DNA of 64,000 bases from Nocardia stercoris (lineage in GTDB: Bacteria; Actinomycetota; Actinomycetes; Mycobacteriales; Mycobacteriaceae). The stretch is from contig NZ_RFFH01000003.1 in the NCBI RefSeq assembly GCF_003696265.1, forward strand, positions 434,001 through 498,000, given 5' to 3'. Under the pieces are notes generated by a model. That model did no database searches, was not told the origin of the DNA, and saw only the letters and a program-made list of their open reading frames with translations. Below, in pieces: positions 1-8,116 of the stretch (the stretch's first letter is position 1; every line of letters begins with the position of its first letter). A program made the translations under genes and the position numbers.

Positions 1-96
1 CTCCTCGACGCCACACCCAACCTCACCGCCGCCGAGATCGTCACCCTCCGCGAACGCCTCACCACCTTCGCCGAACAACACGGCTGGCTGGACTGA
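1..96 (+). CDS. C-terminal fragment of an unidentified protein
   Basis: An open frame enters from the left edge and stops at TGA 94-96. Only 31 residues are visible, ending in AEQHGWLD. The stretch is a predicted helix with no diagnostic motif. Codon use (C/G in third positions) matches its neighbours, so I take it as the end of a real gene upstream of ligC. Its family cannot be named from this piece. Confidence 0.5.
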   Translation, partial: LLDATPNLTAAEIVTLRERLTTFAEQHGWLD

Positions 97-205
97 CCTG
101 CCCCGACTTTGTCGGTGCCTGCCCTTACGATCGGGCACAGGCACCGATGAGAACACGGTGCCCACATCGTCGGTAAGGATGTAACCGACCCAGGAGGTGC
201 TCGCC

Positions 206-1297
206 GTGGATCTGCCCGTCATGCCGCCGGTCAAACCGATGCTGGCCAAAGCGGCCGCCGAGCTGCCCGACGACCCCGGCCTCTACTACGAACCCAAATG
301 GGACGGCTTCCGCTGCATCGTCTTCCGCGACGGCGCCGACATCGAACTCGGCTCCCGCAACGACCGGCCCCTCACCCGCTACTTCCCCGAACTCGTCGCC
401 GCCCTTGCCGCCGCCCTGCCCGACAAATGCGTCCTCGACGGCGAAATCGTCATCGTCTCGGAGAACGGCCTCGAATTCGACGTCCTGCAGCAGCGCCTGC
501 ACCCCGCCGCCTCCCGAGTCAACAAACTCGCCGCCGAAACCCCCGCCAGCTTCATCGCCTTCGACCTGCTCGCCCTCGGCGACACCGACCTCACCGGCGA
601 ACCCTTCCACGAACGCCGCCGCATCCTCGAAACCCTGTTCACCCGGAACCACCCCAGCACCCACCTCACCCCCATCAGCACCGACCCACAGGTCGCCAAG
701 GACTGGTTCACCCGCTTCGAAGGCGCCGGCTTCGACGGCGTCATGGTCAAGAGCAAAGACCTGCCCTACCTGCAGGACAAACGGGTCATGATCAAGGTCA
801 AACACGAACGCACCGCCGACTGCGTCGTCGCCGGCTTCCGCTGGCACAAAGACGGCAAAGGCATCGGCTCCCTCCTGCTCGGCCTCTACGACGACGACGG
901 CAACCTCCACCACGTCGGCGTCGCCTCCAGCTTCACCGCCGCCCGCCGCGCCCAACTCGTCGACGAACTCGCCCCACTGCGCGAACACGCCCTCGACAAC
1001 CACCCCTGGCGCGACTGGGCCGACGCCGCCGCCCAAGCCGCCGCCGACGGCAAAATGCCCGGCGGCCTCAGCCGCTGGAGCGGCGGCAAAGACCTCTCCT
1101 GGGAACCCCTGCGCACCGAACTCGTCGCCGAAGTCCGCTACGAACACGTCATGGCCGGCCGCTTCCGCCACGGCGGCCGCCTCGTCCGCTTCCGCGACGA
1201 CCGCACCCCCGAATCCTGCACCTACGCCCAACTCGACGAAGTCGCCCCCGCCGAACTCGCCGACATCTTCACCAGCGCACGACAGGAACGCCCATGA
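206..1297 (+). CDS. ligC: ATP-dependent DNA ligase, LigC type
   Basis: This is a single-chain ATP-dependent DNA ligase of 363 residues that would seal nicks, probably in DNA repair or end joining. The adenylation motif EPKWDGFR places the nucleotidyl lysine at K31, and the OB-fold follows in the C-terminal third. The length fits actinobacterial LigC. I chose GTG 206 because AGGAGG (192-197) lies 8 nt upstream; an in-frame GTG at 197 overlaps that ribosome site. The stop overlaps the next gene's start (ATGA), so the two are translationally coupled. In mycobacteria ligC also sits beside a LigD-polymerase homologue. No Ku gene is in view. Confidence 0.9.
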   Translation: MDLPVMPPVKPMLAKAAAELPDDPGLYYEPKWDGFRCIVFRDGADIELGSRNDRPLTRYFPELVAALAAALPDKCVLDGEIVIVSENGLEFDVLQQRLHPAASRVNKLAAETPASFIAFDLLALGDTDLTGEPFHERRRILETLFTRNHPSTHLTPISTDPQVAKDWFTRFEGAGFDGVMVKSKDLPYLQDKRVMIKVKHERTADCVVAGFRWHKDGKGIGSLLLGLYDDDGNLHHVGVASSFTAARRAQLVDELAPLREHALDNHPWRDWADAAAQAAADGKMPGGLSRWSGGKDLSWEPLRTELVAEVRYEHVMAGRFRHGGRLVRFRDDRTPESCTYAQLDEVAPAELADIFTSARQERP

Positions 1298-2355
1298 GCG
1301 CCGCCGCCACCGAAATCCAGGCCGACGGCCACACCGTCACCATCACCAACCCCGACAAGATCTACTTCAGCAAACGCGGCGAAACCAAACTCGACCTCGT
1401 CACCTACTACCGAGCCGTCGCCGGCCCGCTCCTCGAAGCCATCGGCGGCCGCCCCGTCCTGCTCGAGCGCTACCCCGACGGCGCCGGCGGCAAATCCTGG
1501 TTCCAGAAACGCGTCCCCAAAGGCGTACCCGACTGGCTACAGACCACCGAAGTCCAAACACCCAACGGCACCACCAGCGACGCACTCGTCGCCGCCGACC
1601 TCGCCCACATCCTGTGGGCCGTCAACCTCGGCTGCCTCGGCTTCCACGTCTGGCCCACCCACGCCGACCCCGAACCCGACACCTCCGCCCCACCCGTCCA
1701 CGACGCCGCCGGCGCCCTGCTCCCACCCACCGGCATCACCGACGAACTCCGCATCGACCTCGACCCGTCCCCCGGCATCGGATTCGACCAACTCCGCGCC
1801 GCCGCCGTCGAAACCCGCACCCTCTGCACCGAATTGGGCATCGAAACCCGGATCAAGACCTCCGGATCCCGCGGCCTGCACATCTACGCCCTCCTCGAAC
1901 CGCGCTGGGACGGCTACCAGGTCCGCGCCGCGGCCGTCGCCCTCGCCCGCGAACTCGAACGCCGCCACCCCGACACCATCACCGCCGCCTGGTGGAAAGA
2001 GGAACGCGGCACCCGCGTCTTCGTCGACTACAACCAGAACGCTCCACACAAAACGGTTTTCGGCGCCTGGTCGGTGCGCCCCAAGGTCGGCGCCCAGGTC
2101 TCCACCCCGATCAGCTGGGACGAACTCGCCACCGTCGTCCCCGACGAACTCACCATCGCCACCGTCCCCGCCCGCGTCGCCGCCCACGGCGATCCCTGGG
2201 CCGGGCGGGTCCCGCAATCCATCGAACCCCTGCTGAAGATGTCCGAACGCGACCTCGCCGCCGGCCTCATGGACGCACCCTGGCCACCGGTCTACCCGAA
2301 GATGCCCAACGAACCACCGCGCGTAGCACCCAGCCGGGCCAAGAAGACCGACTGA
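1294..2355 (+). CDS. LigD-type polymerase/primase domain protein (non-homologous end-joining polymerase)
   Basis: This stand-alone LigD polymerase-domain protein has 353 residues. It belongs to the archaeo-eukaryotic primase superfamily, which adds rNTPs or dNTPs at breaks and gaps. The metal-binding motif DLDPSPG is visible with aspartates near D155 and D157, and KTSGSRGLHIY is the conserved nucleotide-binding segment. Ligase and nuclease domains are absent. That matches the mycobacterial PolD proteins encoded next to ligC rather than full LigD. It starts at ATG 1294 inside the ligC stop. It ends tail-to-tail with the YrdB-family gene. Confidence 0.88.
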   Translation: MSAAATEIQADGHTVTITNPDKIYFSKRGETKLDLVTYYRAVAGPLLEAIGGRPVLLERYPDGAGGKSWFQKRVPKGVPDWLQTTEVQTPNGTTSDALVAADLAHILWAVNLGCLGFHVWPTHADPEPDTSAPPVHDAAGALLPPTGITDELRIDLDPSPGIGFDQLRAAAVETRTLCTELGIETRIKTSGSRGLHIYALLEPRWDGYQVRAAAVALARELERRHPDTITAAWWKEERGTRVFVDYNQNAPHKTVFGAWSVRPKVGAQVSTPISWDELATVVPDELTIATVPARVAAHGDPWAGRVPQSIEPLLKMSERDLAAGLMDAPWPPVYPKMPNEPPRVAPSRAKKTD

Positions 2356-2359
2356 ACCG

Positions 2360-2704
2360 TCACACGGCCAAGTGCCCCAACTTGATCGCCAGCAGGTTCC
2401 CCACCAGCACCACCGCGAAAACCACTGCCGCCGTACGATAGTGCGCCGCCCACAACCCAAGCGCCGCACCACCGAACACGACGACCTTCACCACCAGACC
2501 GATCACGGTCCCATGGATCGCCGCCTGCGGAGCCGCGAACAGACCCCACGCCACGGCGGCGGCGAGCGGAACCCCCACGGCCAGGCCGATCTTCAGTGCC
2601 AGGGTGTCGGAAACCTTCCAGCCCCACAGGCCCAGCGCGCCGAGCGCGACCAGCTCCATCACGAAGGCCAGCGTGAGGTTGCCCCACTTCCACAGTTCCG
2701 ACAT
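2360..2704 (-). CDS. YrdB-family (DUF2568) four-helix membrane protein
   Basis: A 114-residue integral membrane protein with four hydrophobic helices: residues about 8-30, 33-52, 60-80 and 84-108. Small size, a WKWGNLTLAF start and regularly spaced Gly/Ala-rich helices suit the YrdB/DUF2568 family, whose function is unknown. I chose ATG 2704 because GGGAG lies about 6 nt upstream; ATG 2710 would touch the ribosome site. A longer in-frame extension to 3028 runs under the divergent SDR gene and looks like noise. Confidence 0.7.
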   Translation of the reverse strand: MSELWKWGNLTLAFVMELVALGALGLWGWKVSDTLALKIGLAVGVPLAAAVAWGLFAAPQAAIHGTVIGLVVKVVVFGGAALGLWAAHYRTAAVVFAVVLVGNLLAIKLGHLAV

Positions 2705-2725
2705 GTCCATCTCCCTCAATCGTCG

Positions 2726-2749
2726 AGAGCACCGCTCTCTATATAGAGC
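2726..2749. promoter_or_regulatory. Palindromic operator/promoter between divergent genes
   Basis: The gap between the YrdB gene (start 2704) and the SDR gene (start 2876) holds GAGAGC-ACC-GCTCTC (2726-2740) overlapping the perfect palindrome CTCTATATAGAG (2737-2748). It is unusually AT-rich for this window and contains a TATATA that could serve as a -10 box. Two nested dyads suggest a repressor site, but no adjacent regulator gene is seen. Confidence 0.45.
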
Positions 2750-2875
2750 AGTGTGCACTCTCGCGGGCCCGCCGTCAACCGCACGCACACCCTCACCGTG
2801 TGCCGGACCACAACCACCACGATGCGACAATGGCCTGTCATCCCGCCCGCGCACGAAGGACACCACCGCAGCCCC

Positions 2876-4357
2876 ATGGCCGAACACGACGCGACGACCG
2901 ATCAGGCCACCACCGAACCCGCGATCGACCCCGCCGATCTGGCCGTCTGCCTCCGGGTCCTCGAACAAGCCGGACAACTCGACAAGGAACACCCCGACTC
3001 GATCACCGTGCAGCGCGCGGTCGGCCACATGTTCAAGAAGTTCAAGATCCGCCGCCGCACCGAAGCCCGCGACGCCATCGCCACCGCGGACAAGGCCGTC
3101 GTCGCCGCGACCGCCACCGGCTCACCCAACCGCATCGACGACGAAACCGCCGGCATCCTGATCAGCTCCCCCACCGGCGACGGAACCGCCGGCACCCTCC
3201 TGCGCGCCCGGCCCTGCTATATCTGCAAACAGCGTTACACCGTCGTCGACGCTTTCTACCACCAGCTGTGCCCAACCTGCGCCGCCCGCAGCCACGCCAA
3301 ACGCGACGCCGCCACCGACCTCACCGGTAAGCGCGCCCTGCTCACCGGCGGCCGCGCCAAGATCGGCATGTACATCGCTCTGCGGCTGCTGCGCGACGGC
3401 GCCCACACCACCGTCACCACCCGTTTCCCCAACGACGCGATCCGCCGGTTCACCGCCCAGCCCGACAGCGCCGACTGGCTGCACCGGCTCAAGATCGTCG
3501 GCATCGACCTGCGCGACCCCGCCCAGGTCGTCGCCCTCGCCGACGACGTCGCCGCGGCCGGCTCGCTCGACATCATCATCAACAACGCGGCCCAGACCGT
3601 CCGCCGCTCGGCCGGCTCCTACGCCGCACTCGTCGACGCCGAATCCGGCCCGCTGCCCGCCGGCGAACTGCCCGAGGTGGTCAGCTTCGGCAAGACCATG
3701 CAGCCACACCCGACCGCACTCACCGCGTCACTGTCGGTCGCCGCGGACCTGTCCGCCGACCTCTCCGCCGCCGACCTCACCGAACTCGCCCTGGTCGCCG
3801 GATCGGCCACGCCGGAACGGATCGCGCGCGGTGTCGCCATCGACGCCGGCGGCCTGGTCCCCGATCTCGCCCACACGAACAGCTGGGTGCAGACCGTCGG
3901 CGAGGTCGACCCGACCGAACTGCTCGAGGTGCAGCTGTGCAACTCGACCGCACCGTTCATCCTCATCTCCCGGCTGCGTCCCGCCATGGCCGCCGCCACC
4001 GGGCGCCGCAAGTACATCGTCAACGTCTCCGCGATGGAAGGCGTGTTCAGCCGCGGCTACAAGGGCCCCGGACACCCGCACACCAATATGGCCAAGGCAG
4101 CACTGAACATGCTGACCCGCACCAGCTCTCGCGAGATGTTCGAGACCGACCGCATCCTCATGACCGCCGTCGACACCGGATGGATCACCGACGAGCGCCC
4201 GCACTACACCAAGATCCGTCTCGCCGAGGAAGGCTTCCACGCCCCGCTCGACCTGGTCGACGGCGCCGCCCGCGTGTACGACCCGATCGTGCGCGGCGAA
4301 GCCGGTGAAGATCTGTTCGGGTGCTTCCTCAAGGACTTCGAACCGTCCGACTGGTGA
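2876..4357 (+). CDS. SDR-family oxidoreductase with N-terminal extension and a four-cysteine motif
   Basis: A 493-residue protein. Residues 1-150 are an extension carrying CYIC (C114, C117) and CPTC (C132, C135), a plausible zinc ribbon. A Rossmann domain follows, with TGGRAKIG for cofactor binding, NNAA in place of NNAG, and the serine segment NVSAMEG. The catalytic YxxxK position reads TNMAK, with Thr403 where tyrosine is usual and Lys407 kept, so chemistry may differ from ordinary SDRs. I chose ATG 2876; AAGGA is a distant ribosome site. A strong hairpin follows the stop. The substrate is unknown. Confidence 0.75.
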   Translation: MAEHDATTDQATTEPAIDPADLAVCLRVLEQAGQLDKEHPDSITVQRAVGHMFKKFKIRRRTEARDAIATADKAVVAATATGSPNRIDDETAGILISSPTGDGTAGTLLRARPCYICKQRYTVVDAFYHQLCPTCAARSHAKRDAATDLTGKRALLTGGRAKIGMYIALRLLRDGAHTTVTTRFPNDAIRRFTAQPDSADWLHRLKIVGIDLRDPAQVVALADDVAAAGSLDIIINNAAQTVRRSAGSYAALVDAESGPLPAGELPEVVSFGKTMQPHPTALTASLSVAADLSADLSAADLTELALVAGSATPERIARGVAIDAGGLVPDLAHTNSWVQTVGEVDPTELLEVQLCNSTAPFILISRLRPAMAAATGRRKYIVNVSAMEGVFSRGYKGPGHPHTNMAKAALNMLTRTSSREMFETDRILMTAVDTGWITDERPHYTKIRLAEEGFHAPLDLVDGAARVYDPIVRGEAGEDLFGCFLKDFEPSDW

Positions 4358-4363
4358 GAGCAA

Positions 4364-4400
4364 CCCCGGCTGCCGGGCTGGAAGCTCCCGGCAGTCGGGG
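4364..4400 (+). terminator. Strong hairpin terminator after the SDR gene
   Basis: CCCCGGCTGCCGGG (4364-4377) pairs with CCCGGCAGTCGGGG (4387-4400) across a 9-nt loop: 14 pairs including one G-T wobble. It begins 6 nt after the SDR stop. No U tract follows, which is normal in high-GC actinobacteria. Confidence 0.7.
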
Positions 4401-4835
4401 CAACCCCCTTCGTCTGAGCTGAATGTGTGGGACCGCACGTGTGCTGGAACAGTGCTGCGGACACTTCGAAATCTTTCATGTTTAGATGCGCATATCTCCA
4501 TTTCTATAAATGAGATCCGAGGGTCCTCTCACCTGGGGCGATTCGAACAGGCATGCCCGAGCCCCGCGCCCCACATACTCTTCGGTCATGCCGCCGCACT
4601 CCCCCGCAAGGGCGCTCGCATCCGCAAAACCGCTCCCCCACAATCACTTCCACCTCCCCCCGCGTCGCCAGCGGCACCGTCAAGTGCACACCCTCCCCGC
4701 CCACGATCGGTTGCTGCCGAAAAGCCGGGCGGACCGGGACATGCCCGCGCGCTTCCGGCGCCACCGTGGGCGGGCGCGATCGCACTCCGATCAACTAGAT
4801 TGCCCCCAAAGGCATTCGGACGATATGGAGAGACG
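4401..4835. other. Non-coding gap with no convincing gene
   Basis: Open frames here lack ribosome sites and recognisable protein content. An AT-richer patch (4473-4515) carries GATGCGCATATC (4484-4495), which recurs at 5461-5472 beyond the next gene. Otherwise I see only the presumed promoter of the nitroreductase-family gene. Confidence 0.4.
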
Positions 4836-5189
4836 ATGGCACTCAGAGCAGTACTTTCACCCGTCGCACGGGTGGTCAACGCAGGAGTCATGACCCTGGC
4901 CGGCCTGCCGGTGATCGGTCCGCGAATCTCCAAGAACCTGGCCGAGATCACCTACGTGGGCCGCCGCTCCGGCCGCACCATCACCACACCCATCGCGTTC
5001 ACCCGCAGCGGCGACACGGTGACGATCAACGTGATCATGCCCGACGCCAAGACCTGGTGGCGCAACTTCCTCGGCGCGGGCGGCCCGGCCTCCCTGCGCC
5101 TCGACGGCGTCGACCGGCCCGGCCACGCCGTCGCCCACCGCGACGACAGTGGACGGGTGACCGTCGAGGTCCGACTGGACCCGGCGTAG
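4836..5189 (+). CDS. Nitroreductase/deazaflavin (F420)-type split-barrel protein
   Basis: A 117-residue protein resembling the actinobacterial DUF385 nitroreductase family, whose studied members bind coenzyme F420. The core reads ITYVGRRSGRTITTPIAF, a typical first strand-turn-strand, followed by TWWRNFLGAGGPASLRLDG. In the family this region contacts the deazaflavin. ATG 4836 has GGAGAG 5 nt upstream. The gene stands alone between two non-coding gaps. The substrate cannot be told. Confidence 0.72.
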   Translation: MALRAVLSPVARVVNAGVMTLAGLPVIGPRISKNLAEITYVGRRSGRTITTPIAFTRSGDTVTINVIMPDAKTWWRNFLGAGGPASLRLDGVDRPGHAVAHRDDSGRVTVEVRLDPA

Positions 5190-5668
5190 CCGGCTCGCCA
5201 TGCGGCAAAGATGGCCCCGGTTCCAGCTCGGCTTCGGCTCGAAGACCTGAGCCGGAGCCGGGCACTGCGACGAAACCCCTCTGCCACACCCGAACTCAAC
5301 ATTGCTCGGCCCCTCCCCCGATCGAACTGTCCGTGTCGTTCATGGCGACCGAGGTCGACTAGGGACGTAAGTCCGCGGCGATCGAACGGATCGATCGCAC
5401 CCTGAGCATGCCGGCCGAGATGGTCAGCTACATCCGATCGCACGGACGTATTAATGCATTGATGCGCATATCCATGTATCGCAATCTACTTCCCGGCGTG
5501 GGTAGCGCCCCATTCCGACACCCGCCTGAGCGCACAAACGGGGTCGCGGACCGGCAAGATTTGCCCGCAGCTGGCCGACATTGTGCGCTCAGGCCGGTCC
5601 CCTACCCGAATACCGCAGACCTCGCCCACACGCCAACGCAGGCAACAACTTCGGTCGAACATGCTGAT
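5190..5668. other. Non-coding gap with no convincing gene
   Basis: About 480 bp with only short unsupported frames. It contains the second copy of GATGCGCATATC (5461-5472) and an AT-rich patch around it. The right end runs into the terminator hairpin of the minus-strand SRPBCC gene. Confidence 0.4.
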
Positions 5669-5700
5669 GGGGTGACACCGCTGGTGCGCGGTGCCACCCC
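5669..5700 (-). terminator. Hairpin terminator of the SRPBCC gene
   Basis: GGGGTGACACCGC (5669-5681) pairs with GCGGTGCCACCCC (5688-5700), 12 of 13 positions, around a 6-nt loop. It lies 21 nt past the minus-strand stop at 5722. Confidence 0.7.
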
Positions 5701-5721
5701 ATCACTCACTTCGAGACAGAG

Positions 5722-6141
5722 CTAGCCGTGGTGCTGGTCGGCGGTTTCCACCGTCTGCTTGAAGATGCCGAGACCCTGGTCCATCGCAGCGCCCATCGAG
5801 ACGGTGAGCTCGTCCGGTTTCACATCATGGATCCACACCACTCGGCTGCGGCCCTCCCCCTCAGGTACGACGTGCAATGTCGCGTTGTCGTGGGTGGGCG
5901 TAAAGCTGCCGCCGATGATCGAAAAGGCCAGCCGGCGCGATTCGTCGTCGAGCGCGATGAGCCGCTCTCGCACCACGATTCCGCTGGCGAAGGTGACAAC
6001 TCGGACGTCCGGCTCGTCGAGCCTGCTGTCGGTGACGAAGCCGGGCGCCATTCTGACGGGCCCGGCGGTGAAGTCGCCGATAATCGCCCACACCACCGCC
6101 GCGTCGGCGTCGATGGCGATCTCTTTCTGCACGGAAGCCAT
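5722..6141 (-). CDS. SRPBCC (START/Bet v1-like) protein
   Basis: A 139-residue polyketide-cyclase/SRPBCC-like protein. It begins with the typical strand MASVQKEIAIDADAAVVWAI, then the helix-grip pattern GDFTAGPVRMAPG, and ends in a long amphipathic helix, MGAAMDQGLGIFKQTVE. The family binds hydrophobic ligands in a cavity; no ligand can be named. ATG 6141 has AGGAAGG upstream. It follows the VOC gene in the same direction, and both are divergent from the CGNR regulator, so the pair is probably its target. Confidence 0.75.
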   Translation of the reverse strand: MASVQKEIAIDADAAVVWAIIGDFTAGPVRMAPGFVTDSRLDEPDVRVVTFASGIVVRERLIALDDESRRLAFSIIGGSFTPTHDNATLHVVPEGEGRSRVVWIHDVKPDELTVSMGAAMDQGLGIFKQTVETADQHHG

Positions 6142-6175
6142 GTCGGCCCTTCCTGTCTGCCGGACGCGTCGTCGG

Positions 6176-6511
6176 CTACGCCGCGACGACGCAGAACTGG
6201 TTGCCTTCGGGATCTGCCAACACGATCCAGCTGTCGAAGCGCCGCACTTCGATAGCACCCAGGGCCTGAATTCGCTCGGCTTCACCCGCCAGGTCGTCGG
6301 CGAACAGGTCCAGGTGCAATCGATTCTTGCCCTCGGGGCGCTCCGGTACGGCCTGCAGCGAGAGACCGGCGCCGGCCTTGTTCGCGTCTTCCAGATAGAT
6401 GGCGCCCTCATCCGAGGAGGCGACGCGGTATCCCGTCACCGCCTGCCAGAAGGCGGTACTGCCCGCCAGGTCGTTCGTGTCGATGCAGATATTGCCGATG
6501 GTGACGCTCAC
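6176..6511 (-). CDS. VOC (glyoxalase/bleomycin-resistance fold) protein
   Basis: A 111-residue VOC-fold protein with two beta-alpha-beta-beta-beta halves: GNICIDTNDLAGSTAFWQ opens the first and NRLHLDLFADDLAGEAER the second. The end FDSWIVLADPEGNQFCVV is the usual DPxGNxF closing strand. Members are metal enzymes or binding proteins; H and E ligand positions are only partly evident. ATG 6511 has GAAGGG upstream. It is the first gene of the VOC-SRPBCC unit that starts at the operator at 6527-6563. Confidence 0.82.
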   Translation of the reverse strand: MSVTIGNICIDTNDLAGSTAFWQAVTGYRVASSDEGAIYLEDANKAGAGLSLQAVPERPEGKNRLHLDLFADDLAGEAERIQALGAIEVRRFDSWIVLADPEGNQFCVVAA

Positions 6512-6526
6512 AAGCTGCCCTTCATC

Positions 6527-6563
6527 TAACTGACGTACCAGTTACGTCGGTTACATAACCGAC
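6527..6563. promoter_or_regulatory. Two inverted repeats in the divergent VOC / CGNR promoter
   Basis: TAACTG-N6-CAGTTA (6527-6544) is a perfect dyad. It is followed directly by GTCGGTT-ACAT-AACCGAC (6546-6563), also perfect. They fill the 73-bp space between the divergent starts at 6511 and 6585. The CGNR protein next door is the obvious candidate ligand, acting as an autorepressor. Confidence 0.6.
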
Positions 6564-6584
6564 CATAGCCGATAGACGGGTAGA

Positions 6585-7217
6585 ATGCGAGGAGTGATGA
6601 ACGACAACGCGTCCGCCCCCGAGTCGGACGACCTCGCAGCCGGTTCCGCGCCGATGCCGTTGCGCCTGATCGAGGAGTTCATCAACACGCGCCGCCGCGA
6701 CAGCGACGAGATCGGAACCCGACCTCAGCTGGCGACGTGGCTGCACGACCACGGCCTGGTACCGGCCGGCGAGATCGTGACCGCCGAGCAGCGCGACCGC
6801 GCCGAGCGGATCCGCGAGGGACTACGCGCACTGATCGCCGAGAACAATGCCGAACCGGTTCCGAGCCCACACCCCGACGGCCTCGACCCCGCCGCCCGCA
6901 CCGAACTCGCGCAACTCACCCGAGAATTCCCGCTGAAGCTCGACGTGACGGTGTCTCCGCCCCGACTGGTCGCCTGTTCTCCCGTACCGGTGGAGGCGGC
7001 GCTGGCCGGGCTCCTCGTGATCGTGGCCGAGGCCGTTGCGGCGGGCACCTGGACACGACTGAAGGCCTGCCGGGAACCGAGCTGCCGATGGGCCTACTAC
7101 GACCACTCACGCAATCGCCGCCGGACCTGGTGCTCCATGGACCTCTGCGGAAACCGCGCCAAAGCCCGCGCCTCCCATCACCGCAAGTCCGCCCCGCCCT
7201 CAGCCGCAGACCGCTGA
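6585..7217 (+). CDS. CGNR zinc-finger transcriptional regulator
   Basis: A 210-residue protein of the stress-induced CGNR zinc-finger family. The middle is an all-helical ABATE-like region. The C-terminus holds a finger with WCSMDLCGNRAKARAS, containing the signature CGNR, and an upstream CREPSCRW pair of cysteines, so C-x4-C and C-x4-C are present. The family usually represses a neighbouring enzyme gene; here the divergent VOC-SRPBCC pair fits. The start is 6585 or 6597; both ATGs have weak AG-rich leaders. Confidence 0.78.
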   Translation: MRGVMNDNASAPESDDLAAGSAPMPLRLIEEFINTRRRDSDEIGTRPQLATWLHDHGLVPAGEIVTAEQRDRAERIREGLRALIAENNAEPVPSPHPDGLDPAARTELAQLTREFPLKLDVTVSPPRLVACSPVPVEAALAGLLVIVAEAVAAGTWTRLKACREPSCRWAYYDHSRNRRRTWCSMDLCGNRAKARASHHRKSAPPSAADR

Positions 7218-7300
7218 TCCACGACGACCCGCCCAGCGAAAGTGCCGGAGCGGATCGCCCTGGGCACGCCACGCAGGCTCTACGCTTCTACGCTGGACCC

Positions 7301-7678
7301 ATGGGGTTCCGACTCCTGGCGGACGCCACCGCCGTCTTCCACTTCCTCTTCGTCGCCTACGTGGTGACAGGCGGATATTTGGCGTGGTATTTCCGCCGGA
7401 CCATCTGGCTGCACGTACTCGCTGTCGTATGGGGTTTCAGCACGGTCGTCTTCACCGTCGACTGCCCCCTGACCACCCTCGAGAACTGGGCCCGCCACCG
7501 CGCCGGCGAGGCCGGCCTGCCGCCCAGCGGGTTCATTGATCACTACCTGACCGGGGTGCTGTATCCGCGGGAGGACCTGCAGTTGGTTCGGATGCTGGTG
7601 GTGGTCGCGGTGGTCGTGTCGTGGCTCGGGTTCTGGCTGCGCGGTCGGCATCGCCAGCCCGGGCATGCCGTCCGGTAG
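7301..7678 (+). CDS. DUF2784 small membrane protein
   Basis: A 125-residue membrane protein with three or four hydrophobic segments: about 5-30, 35-55 and 95-115. The family pattern HFLFVAYVVTGGYLAW, the conserved DCPLTTLENW and PSGFIDHYL are all seen. Function is unknown. ATG 7301 is in a weak context and the short gap from the CGNR gene allows co-transcription. Confidence 0.72.
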   Translation: MGFRLLADATAVFHFLFVAYVVTGGYLAWYFRRTIWLHVLAVVWGFSTVVFTVDCPLTTLENWARHRAGEAGLPPSGFIDHYLTGVLYPREDLQLVRMLVVVAVVVSWLGFWLRGRHRQPGHAVR

Positions 7679-8116
7679 GCGAACGCGCCAGGCTGGTTTG
7701 TTCAGTTAGGAGCCCCATTCGGTCCCGCGCGTTCACGCGGGTTGCATGCCGGCGGCGGGTGAGGTCCGTGGTCCGAGACCACCGCCACGGGTCCGGAATT
7801 AAGGCTGGGGAGCCGTCGTGGATCCGTAGCGGGGCAAGGACGGTTCGTCTGTCCTGTGTTGCCTTTTCCGGCCCGTTCTGCGGAGACGCCCGGCCCACCG
7901 GCCACACCGCCGCGATTCAGCAGCGTCCGCGCAGATCGATGGCGCGACAGCGTGGGCCTACACCGATATCTCCACCACGAAACTGGCGAATCGCTGGGCG
8001 GGTGCTCGCTCGAGTGACCACTCAGATCGACGCGGTGGTGGAAACCGCGTGACCTGTCGCTTGTGTCGATCTGTCACTTGCGGTACGCCTGGAATTACCG
8101 AGGCAAGGAGAGCGCA
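7679..8116. other. Non-coding gap with no recognised gene
   Basis: About 440 bp. Frames crossing it are Arg/Pro-rich and lack ribosome sites. A small hairpin GTGGTC-CGA-GACCAC is visible near 7770. I cannot match the stretch to a known RNA or riboswitch. The last 60 bp probably hold the promoter of the HhH protein. Confidence 0.35.

Noticed and set aside
125..1231. Long minus-strand open frame opposite ligC (368 codons, Ala/Gly/Val-rich)
   Set aside because: It is the antisense shadow of a high-GC gene: no motif, no ribosome site, and ligC on the other strand has clear ligase motifs. The same applies to most long antisense frames in the window.
2705..3028. Longer version of the YrdB-family protein (222 residues)
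   Set aside because: The extension overlaps the divergent SDR promoter and gene, lacks a ribosome site and has shadow-frame composition.
4540..4575. tRNA-like T-arm (GTTCGAATC on the minus strand)
   Set aside because: The flanking five-base arms do not pair, and no acceptor stem, anticodon arm or D-arm is present, so it is not a tRNA or a credible attachment site.
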